10,782 bases of DNA from assembly GCA_021787775.1 (NCBI GenBank), contig JAJYLK010000017.1, positions 1 through 10,782 of the forward strand, given 5' to 3'. The translations under genes were made by a program, and so were the position numbers. The notes under the pieces were generated by a model that was not told the DNA's origin, made no database searches, and saw only the letters and a list, made by a program, of their open reading frames with translations. Shown piece by piece: positions 1 through 4,797 of this stretch; the stretch's first letter is position 1, and each line of letters begins with the position of its first letter. The DNA comes from Actinomycetes bacterium. GTDB lineage: Bacteria > Actinomycetota > Thermoleophilia > BMS3ABIN01.

Positions 1-1
1 C

Positions 2-130
<129 letters not shown>

Positions 131-186
131 TCGGATAGGGGGCTGCCTCGTACAGGACTTTGAAGATCAAGGCCTTCTCATAAAGA

Positions 187-212
187 GAGCGCGCCCCCGC
201 GGGGGCGCGCTC
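187..212. terminator. GC-rich palindromic hairpin between convergent genes
   Basis: GAGCGCGCCCCC (187-198) pairs perfectly with GGGGGCGCGCTC (201-212) around a 2-nt centre. It lies between the ligA stop on the plus strand and the end of the rhodanese gene on the minus strand, as expected of a shared bidirectional terminator. The U-tracts are weak on both sides (ATCTGTTT on plus, TCTTTATG on minus), so intrinsic termination may be inefficient. Confidence 0.6.
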
Positions 213-247
213 ATCTGTTTCACATTCAGCCGCGTGAATGAAGTTCG

Positions 248-1345
248 CTAACTCGCGTTTCCAGGTGCCGTGCCGGTGACGACCGGGAAGGTGTGCTTGT
301 CGGCTGAGGTGAACTTATCGCCGACGGTGTTGTTCCAGGTGGCGATGCCGAAGCCGAGGGCTCCAGTGTTGTAGTTCGACTGGCTGATCCCCAGCATGTT
401 CAGTCCGACCGCGACGGCTTCTTCCTCATACTGTCTGTTGCCGACGACCAGTATCTGCTTGGAGCGGTCGATCTTCGCCAGGTTGGGATACGTGTCGCCT
501 GCCTTCTTGAACAGATCCTGATAAGGCAGGTTGATGGCTCCCTCCATGTGGCCCTTGGCGAACTCGTCGGCGCTCCTGATATCTACGATGGTGTAGCTGG
601 AGAGCGGCTTCTTGTTGATCGTCTGGCCGGAGGCGTCCACGTTGATACGACCGGGCATGTTGGTGGCGGCCGCCTCTGCCTGCGTCTGCAGGTTGCCGCT
701 CACGTTCGGCAGGCTGTAAGTGGTGGCGGCTGGGGTCGTCGTGGTCACCAGCGGGAAGGTGTTCGCGTACGCCGGCGGCTTCTCAACCGAGTTATAGCCC
801 ATCATGCCCCAGGCCAGGCCTTCGATCTTGGGAGCCGGCGTGCCCAGCTGGCCTTCTTGCGCCAGGCCGTAAAGGATGGCCAGCGCGATACTCTGGGTAT
901 GCCCTGTGTAGCAATGAAGCACGATGGTGTTGTCGCTGTGCTTGGCCAGCTCGGCCTTGATCTGCGAGACGCTGGCGGGGTCGGCGATTTTCTTGTAGGG
1001 GATGTTTATCGCCGACGGGATATGACCGGGCGATTTCGAGCTGGCGGTCGAGTAATCCGTTGCCGACCGGACGTCGATAACCAGTGGAATGTTGTTGGCG
1101 TTGCCGCTGGTAAGCAGCTTGTTGAGATCAGTCGAGCTGATCGGGTTGAGATTCGCCGGGTTGTTCAGCAGATCGTTCATCGACCCGGCGATCTTGTCGA
1201 AGTTGGTTGCCGCCGTGGTCGCCGTCGGCTGGGCCGCCGGCGTGGTGGTGGTGCTGCCGCCGCAGCCGGCGATCACAAGCAGGCCGGCTATCGCCAGCCC
1301 CAGCACGGCCAGAAGCAACCACCGGGTTCTGATGCGTTCCTTCAT
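248..1345 (-). CDS. Lipoprotein with two tandem rhodanese-like domains
   Basis: 365 residues from the ATG at 1345, chosen because AGGAG lies 5-9 nt upstream; an in-frame ATG 10 codons earlier (1375) has no ribosome site. Residues 1-27 form a lipoprotein signal (KERIRTRW, a hydrophobic run, lipobox VIAGC with Cys28), then a Thr/Ala/Pro-rich linker, so the protein should be anchored outside the cytoplasmic membrane. Rhodanese domain 1 (about 68-185) has IDVRSATDY, GHIPSAINIPY and an active-site loop HCYTGHT with Cys145, so it could form a persulfide. Domain 2 (about 232-345) has VDIRSADEF and GHMEGAINLPY, but its loop reads VVGNRQYEEE with no Cys, so it should be non-catalytic. Rhodaneses move sulfane sulfur between thiol acceptors or bind oxyanions; the substrate here is unknown. 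Single gene, convergent with ligA. Confidence 0.88.
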   Translation of the reverse strand: MKERIRTRWLLLAVLGLAIAGLLVIAGCGGSTTTTPAAQPTATTAATNFDKIAGSMNDLLNNPANLNPISSTDLNKLLTSGNANNIPLVIDVRSATDYSTASSKSPGHIPSAINIPYKKIADPASVSQIKAELAKHSDNTIVLHCYTGHTQSIALAILYGLAQEGQLGTPAPKIEGLAWGMMGYNSVEKPPAYANTFPLVTTTTPAATTYSLPNVSGNLQTQAEAAATNMPGRINVDASGQTINKKPLSSYTIVDIRSADEFAKGHMEGAINLPYQDLFKKAGDTYPNLAKIDRSKQILVVGNRQYEEEAVAVGLNMLGISQSNYNTGALGFGIATWNNTVGDKFTSADKHTFPVVTGTAPGNAS

Positions 1346-1379
1346 CTTGGCTCCTTTTCCTCTCCTAGTGGACATTTTG

Positions 1380-1407
1380 TTGACATTTTACAGTTACTTG
1401 GTATAAA
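1380..1407 (+). promoter_or_regulatory. Near-consensus sigma-70-type promoter facing right
   Basis: TTGACA (1380-1385), a 16-nt spacer, then TATAAA (1402-1407) in an otherwise GC-rich genome. It points away from the rhodanese gene into 1414-1870, where no conventional gene is seen on the plus strand. The predicted start is near 1414. Immediately after it is a small hairpin, CGCTC (1418-1422) with GAGCG (1428-1432). Confidence 0.55.
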
Positions 1408-1574
1408 AACACCCTGACGCTCTACAGGAGCGCGGGTAGTTCAACTCGCTGAATGGAAAACATCGCCGGTAATGCAGGAAAAAAAATCAGCCAATATCCA
1501 GATAGAATACATCCACGAATTGGTTAATTATATTCAATACTTATACTCATATCTCATGGGAAAGTGAAAGTCAA
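1408..1574 (+). other. AT-rich gap with possible small transcript or 31-codon ORF
   Basis: This stretch has no recognisable gene. It lies just downstream of the promoter at 1380-1407. From about 1480 to 1567 the base composition swings to strongly AT-rich, unlike the neighbours. A 31-codon ORF (1472-1567, +) starts MQEKKSANIQIEYIHELVNY and ends YLMGK; it reads like a short amphipathic helix but has no clear ribosome site. An overlapping 24-codon ORF begins at 1453. On the minus strand a TATAAT-like box is present at 1527-1532. It could be a small RNA, a tiny peptide gene or transferred debris; the sequence does not decide. Confidence 0.25.
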
Positions 1575-1810
1575 ATCGGGAGGCATCAGGTAGGAGGGGG
1601 CTCACGCGCGCGTCCGGGCCTTCGCTCCGGTCGGCGGGACCTGCTATGCCTTCGGCTGACTTCTGCCGGTCCGTCCCTTCGCCTCTCGACGTCGATTGTC
1701 ACAACTTCCGCGGCAGACCGGCAGATCTCCCGGATAATGCGCACCCACCTTCGCGCTTATGTCCGCCGCATCTACGCGTCTTCCGTGCAGGTACAGGAAG
1801 ATTTTGAAGA
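1575..1810 (-). mobile_element. Likely relic of a group II intron (internal fragment)
   Basis: Read on the minus strand, the segment contains GGGAGATCTGCCGGTC, then GAGGCGAAGGG, then CAGAAGTCAGCCGAAGGCATAG. In bacterial group II introns a block like GGGAGATCTGCC...GGCAGAAGTCAGC with (A/G)TCATAGTA precedes or overlaps the start of the reverse transcriptase (reading KSAEAIV); here the same register reads QKSAEGIAGP. CTGCCGGTC (1663-1671) and GACCGGCAG (1716-1724) form a perfect 9-bp stem enclosing the middle part, as expected of intron secondary structure. The reading frame from KSAEG stops after about 42 codons at 1534-1536 inside the AT-rich island, so no reverse transcriptase remains. The 5' side is cut off by the neighbouring gene at 1870. 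The call rests on remembered motif similarity plus the stem. A covariance-model search would settle it. Confidence 0.4.
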
Positions 1811-1869
1811 TAAGTGAGTGCCCTGCCGGGCGCAACACGAAAAGGGTGCCCTGGTGATGCGTTGCCGGA

Positions 1870-2367
1870 TCAGGTCACCGGCGGAGTCGGCGTACCCGGC
1901 CCGTACTTGCCGTTGCCGTACTTGTCATCGACCTTGGCCCTGATGTCCTTGATGGACATTCCCTGCTGATTCCACTGGAGCACGTCCAGTGCGATATCGA
2001 CACAGATGCTTCAGCCGGCGCCGTGATCGTCAAAGGTGACGTCCGAGCCGCTACGGGTCTTGACGAAGCAGTCGAGGTTACTCTTGTGCCCCGCTTCCTC
2101 GCCGCAGCCACAATAGCAAGGGACCTTGCTCAGCAGTTCCGGATGTTCCAGCGCGAACTTGTACGCCGTGACCGCATTCTTCGGTGCGGTGGGGGCGTAG
2201 ACGAAGGCCGGCAGCTGGATTGCGGCGGTGGTGGATGACCACTTGTAATTCGCAAAATCCGAGCTGGAGCCGCTGCTGCTGCCGCATGAAGCCAGCACGG
2301 TCGCGGCTGCCGCTACCAGTCCGGCGGCCAGGATCCCTAAAAATATCCTTCCGCTCTTGTTTCTCAA
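1870..2367 (-). CDS. PCYCGC-motif lipoprotein, candidate selenoprotein (in-frame UGA)
   Basis: Read through one UGA (2013-2011) this gives 165 residues. The start is TTG at 2367, 9 nt after GGAGG (2381-2377); no ATG fits that site. Residues 1-28 are a lipoprotein signal with lipobox LASC (Cys28), so it is surface-anchored. The conserved core has AYKFALEHPELLSKV, PCYCGC (83-88) and GHKSNLDCFV (Cys100), then DDHGAG-UGA-SICVDIALDVL, and ends KDIRAKVDDKYG and a Pro/Thr tail, PTPPVT. The family (domain of unknown function with a PCYCGC motif) normally has DDHGxxCGxC at this point, so the UGA replaces the first Cys of CxxC, giving U119-S-I-C122. The downstream 46 codons keep the family's conserved C-terminus. 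TGA is an ordinary stop for clpB and the gene at 8164, so genome-wide recoding is unlikely. Function unknown; the Cys-rich core suggests metal binding or thiol redox outside the membrane. Confidence 0.82.
1973..1991 (-). promoter_or_regulatory. SECIS-like hairpin downstream of the in-frame UGA
   Basis: On the minus-strand mRNA, 19 nt after the UGA, CACUGGA pairs perfectly with UCCAGUG around the loop CGUGC. The apical loop is 5 nt, has G in its second position, and begins 26 nt after the UGA. As I recall, the bacterial SECIS model requires a small apical loop with a G among its first two bases, 16-37 nt from the UGA; all are met. An outer GAU/AUC pairing could extend the stem across an internal loop. 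Confidence 0.6.
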
Positions 2368-2477
2368 TTTCACCACCCTCCGATTTTTCCGCCGATAGGC
2401 TTCCGTTTTTCGGCTGCTCGCCGATGGGGCAGCCCGTCTTGCTGCCACTAATACTACAATTGCTAGTTTACAACGAA

Positions 2478-2512
2478 AAACGCTCCGGCGGTATCCGGAG
2501 CGTTTGTTTTTT
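2478..2512 (-). terminator. Rho-independent terminator of the 3D-domain gene (bidirectional form)
   Basis: AAACGCTCCGG (2478-2488) pairs with CCGGAGCGTTT (2495-2505) around a 6-nt loop. On the minus strand it follows the stop at 2547 by about 35 nt and leads into UUUUUCG; on the plus strand it is followed by GTTTTTTC. Both sides have T-runs, so it can work in either direction, but its position fits the minus-strand gene that ends at 2547 and insulates the PCYCGC gene after it. Confidence 0.85.
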
Positions 2513-2546
2513 CATTGTTTGTGGCGCGGGCTGCGCAGCCGGGATG

Positions 2547-3629
2547 CTAATAGATCGTGACGGTCACAGTCCGGCTTCCCCAGGCGTATGCCTCACCGCA
2601 GGGCAGCCAGACATCGATGCGATTGCCCTTGATCGCGCCGCCGGTGTCGGCCGCGATCGCGTCGCCGTAGCCGGACACGTGTACGCGCGAGCCGAGCGGG
2701 ATCACCCGGGGGTCGACGGCGATGACGCCGCGCCCGACGGGCATGCCGGTGGCTGTGGTGCCAGCCAGGCAGTATGCCGTCGCCAGCACGGTGATGCTTG
2801 TGCCGCCGGTGGCCTGTGAGCCGCCTCCGCCGCTGGCATCGCTGTTCCCGCCGCCGGTAGTATCGCTGCTTACGTCGGCCTGCTGCTGGATCGTGTTCAT
2901 TTTGGCCTCGATGCCAGCCGCCTGCGACTGTAACTGCGCCAGCTCGCCAGCATTGGCCTGCTTCTGACTCTGGAGCGAGTCGACCACGCTTTGCTGTTGC
3001 TGCCTGGCTGCCAGCAGATTCTGCTGATCCGTGCTCAGCGAGCCGATCAGGGAATCGAGCTCCCGCTGCTGGGAGTTCAGGTTGTCGAGGTCATTCTGCA
3101 CTTGCTGTTTCGCATTAAAGAAGGAAGCGATCAGATCCTTGTCGCTCTGGGCGATCGTGTTGATCGCGTCCACCTTGTTGAGGAAATCGCTGAAATTGTC
3201 CGCGCCGAATACTACGCTCAGGTAATCGTCGTCGTCGCTCTTGTAAGAGCTGCGCAGGCGATTGTCCAGCGCACTCTGGCGGTCGGCCAGTTGCTGCCTG
3301 TAGCTCTGCAGTTGCTGCTGCTCCGTGACGATCGATGCCTGTATCTGCGCCCTCTTGCTGGTGTTGGCGTTCAGCTGGTCTGATTGGCGATTCACCTGGC
3401 TGTCCACGGAAACGAGGTTTGAAAGCGCCTGCTGATAATCCGAATCCAGCGTCTGGGAGCGGTTTTGGAGATCGCCGATCTGCTGATTGGTAGCATCCAG
3501 CTCGCCCGCGGACGCGACCGTAGCGGAAGTGGAAATCAGGAGAATTGAGGCGAGAGTGAGGAGAAAGAGGATCGGGATTGACAGGGATTTTTTTTGTTTG
3601 ACAGCGTTTTTCAGGAAACCAACTAAAAT
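2547..3629 (-). CDS. Secreted coiled-coil cell-wall protein with C-terminal 3D domain
   Basis: 360 residues if initiated at ATT (3629), which lies 6 nt after a perfect GGAGG (3640-3636). No ATG, GTG or TTG in any frame fits that site; the first conventional in-frame start, GTG at 3407, would remove the signal peptide. Residues 7-41 form a Sec signal (KNAVKQKKSLSIPILFLL..., cleavage after VASA). Residues 44-250 are a long Gln-rich coiled coil including YLSVVFGADNFSDFLNKVDA, a pattern typical of CwlO/PcsB-type N-terminal domains. A Gly/Ser-rich linker (about 255-278) leads to a 3D (double-psi beta-barrel) domain at 279-360 with its three Asp residues: AVDP (D306), AADTGG (D328), NRIDVW (D339). 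3D domains occur in YocH/Rpf-like muralytic enzymes, so a role in peptidoglycan remodelling is likely. An alternative start is CTG at 3614 (KNAVKQKK). Confidence 0.85.
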   Translation of the reverse strand: MLVGFLKNAVKQKKSLSIPILFLLTLASILLISTSATVASAGELDATNQQIGDLQNRSQTLDSDYQQALSNLVSVDSQVNRQSDQLNANTSKRAQIQASIVTEQQQLQSYRQQLADRQSALDNRLRSSYKSDDDDYLSVVFGADNFSDFLNKVDAINTIAQSDKDLIASFFNAKQQVQNDLDNLNSQQRELDSLIGSLSTDQQNLLAARQQQQSVVDSLQSQKQANAGELAQLQSQAAGIEAKMNTIQQQADVSSDTTGGGNSDASGGGGSQATGGTSITVLATAYCLAGTTATGMPVGRGVIAVDPRVIPLGSRVHVSGYGDAIAADTGGAIKGNRIDVWLPCGEAYAWGSRTVTVTIY

Positions 3630-3640
3630 AACGTTCCTCC

Positions 3641-3795
3641 AAAACTGGTTTGCAGGTACCCCCCCGGTTTTTTCGGTTAGCCCCCACTTATACTTGAAAA
3701 AACCGTTAAAAAAGGGCTGTAAGCTCTAGAAAATAGCGCAAATTCCGCGATTTTCCCCACTTTTATGTTCAACTAGCCTATGAACCCCGGCCGAA
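3641..3795 (-). promoter_or_regulatory. Long structured 5' leader, riboswitch candidate
   Basis: The interval from the predicted start (about 3795) to the ribosome site of the 3D-domain gene is about 155 nt, far longer than a plain leader. It contains a perfect 10-bp inverted repeat, CGGTTTTTTC (3665-3674) with GAAAAAACCG (3696-3705), enclosing GGGGGCUAACC on the transcript, plus other G- and C-runs. Actinobacterial cell-wall hydrolase genes often carry a c-di-AMP (ydaO-type) riboswitch in this position, but I could not match the known ydaO core blocks, so the class is left open. Confidence 0.4.
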
Positions 3796-3801
3796 GTGTG
3801 G

Positions 3802-3831
3802 ACTATAGCACCCCTGAGAAAAGGCTGTCAA
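3802..3831 (-). promoter_or_regulatory. Sigma-70-type promoter of the 3D-domain gene
   Basis: On the minus strand TTGACA (3831-3826) is followed by an 18-nt spacer and TATAGT (3807-3802). It points at the 3D-domain gene and would start transcription near 3795. The two boxes match consensus closely, and the long leader behind it has structure. Confidence 0.7.
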
Positions 3832-3927
3832 GGTGAATGGGCGTAATAATAACAAAGATGCCGGATTTTGCGGGAAAAAAGAAAGCGAATCAATAAAACC
3901 CGCCATGGATCAGATTCCGGCCTGACT

Positions 3928-4037
3928 GGGAGAAATCGCACCGGATTGGCAGAAATCTCGCAGAACTGCCGAGAAATAGGGAGAAATCGCGCCGAAACGG
4001 GAAAAATCAGGTACGCACAGGTAATATCAGGAAAATC
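3928..4037 (+). repeat. Helically phased AGAAATC-like repeat array upstream of marC
   Basis: Copies resembling AGAAATC start at 3931, 3951, 3972, 3982, 4002 (AAAAATC), 4022 (TAATATC) and 4031 (GAAAATC). Steps are about 20, 21, 10, 20, 20 and 9 bp, close to multiples of one DNA turn. The best pair, GGGAGAAATCGCACCG (3928-3943) and GGGAGAAATCGCGCCG (3979-3994), differ at one base and are 51 bp apart. The array lies directly upstream of the marC ribosome site. Phased A-tracts can bend DNA or form stacked regulator sites; which applies here is unknown. The rest of 3832-3927 shows no gene. Confidence 0.5.
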
Positions 4038-4057
4038 CTTCAGAAAAAGGAGCAGCC

Positions 4058-4654
4058 TTGAACTGGAAGCTACTGGTTACCAGCTTCATCACCCTGACGG
4101 TGATCATCGACCCTATCGGCAATTCGCCCGTCTTCCTGGTGCTGACCGGTGACGCCACTGACAGCCGCCGGCGCCGCTTTGCCGTCGAGGCGGTGCTGGC
4201 CGCCGCCGCCGTTATTTTCGTCTTCGCGCTGTTCGGCAACTATATCCTGGCGTATCTGGGCATATCGCTGCAAAGCCTGATGGTGGCGGGTGGCGTCCTG
4301 CTGGGAATCGTGGCTCTGGACATGATGAAGGGGAGGGTAAGCCCCGGCGAGGAGGCGCGCAGCGCCAACGTGGCGCTGGTGCCGCTGGGGACGCCCCTGC
4401 TGGGCGGGCCGGGAGCCGTAGTCGCCGCCATGGTGCTGATGGAGCGCTCGCAGACGGTCTCCGACAAGCTGTTGGTCGCCGCCGGCATCGCGGTGGCGCT
4501 GCTGGTGGTCTGGGTGGCGCTGAGGCTGGCGACACTGCTGACGGCGGTATTGAAGCAAACCGGTCTGGATCTGCTGACGCGGGTGATGGGCATCCTGCTG
4601 GCGGCGATAGCGGTGGAATTCATTCATCAGGCCGTGCTCGGCTGGCTCGCGTAG
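4058..4654 (+). CDS. MarC-family integral membrane protein (UPF0056)
   Basis: 198 residues from TTG at 4058, set by AAGGAG (4047-4052) with 5-nt spacing. About six membrane helices are visible. Family landmarks are IIDPIGNSPVFL (16-27) at the end of helix 1, an LQSLMVAGGVLLGIVALDMM stretch (71-90), PLGTPLLGGPGAV (109-121), and a C-terminal RVMGILLAAIAVEFI helix (175-189). Length and motif order match the MarC/UPF0056 family of about 200 residues in the inner membrane. The family's transport function is unproven; the old link of E. coli MarC to multiple antibiotic resistance has been questioned. The gene stands alone, divergent from the 3D-domain gene and convergent with clpB. Imperfect hairpins (CGGGA 4662-4666 with TCCCG 4673-4677) follow the stop but lack a T-run. 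Confidence 0.9.
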   Translation: MNWKLLVTSFITLTVIIDPIGNSPVFLVLTGDATDSRRRRFAVEAVLAAAAVIFVFALFGNYILAYLGISLQSLMVAGGVLLGIVALDMMKGRVSPGEEARSANVALVPLGTPLLGGPGAVVAAMVLMERSQTVSDKLLVAAGIAVALLVVWVALRLATLLTAVLKQTGLDLLTRVMGILLAAIAVEFIHQAVLGWLA

Positions 4655-4746
4655 CCAAAATCGGGAACGCTCTCCCGGTCTTGCTTTACCGGCCTGGAGC
4701 AGTGAAGATGCCCACCCGGCATATTTATAACAGAACCAAAACAGAC

Positions 4747-4778
4747 CCGCGGCGCCACCGGTTGCGGCGCCGCCGCGG
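4747..4778 (-). terminator. Probable clpB terminator hairpin
   Basis: CCGCGGCGCC (4747-4756) pairs with GGCGCC...GCGG (4766-4778) with a 3-nt bulge and a 9-nt loop. On the minus strand it lies about 20 nt after the clpB stop and is followed by GGTCTGTTTTGG, a short U-rich tail. The plus-strand flank has no T-run, so it serves clpB rather than marC. Confidence 0.6.
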
Positions 4779-4797
4779 CATAAAAACCTGGGGCAGG

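Noticed and set aside
548..1417. 289-codon ORF antisense to the rhodanese gene
   Set aside because: Low-complexity Arg/Gly-rich shadow of a well-supported lipoprotein gene.
2011..2013. Genome-wide recoding of UGA as Trp or Gly
   Set aside because: clpB (stop at 4798-4800) and the gene at 8164 end in TGA at normal family length, and no other in-frame TGA is needed in the window.
2011..2448. PCYCGC gene read as a plain 145-codon protein ending at the UGA, or as a pseudogene
   Set aside because: The frame stays open and family-like for 46 more codons, the UGA falls on a conserved Cys column, and a SECIS-like hairpin follows. The first 27 codons before TTG 2367 have no ribosome site and precede the signal peptide.
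3115..3687. 190-codon minus-strand ORF overlapping the 5' part of the 3D-domain gene
   Set aside because: Frame-shifted shadow: it reads across the signal peptide and coiled coil in the wrong frame and has no family features.
3868..4152. 94-codon plus-strand ORF over the phased repeats
   Set aside because: It overlaps the marC start in another frame, its sequence merely echoes the AGAAATC repeats, and it has no recognisable domain.
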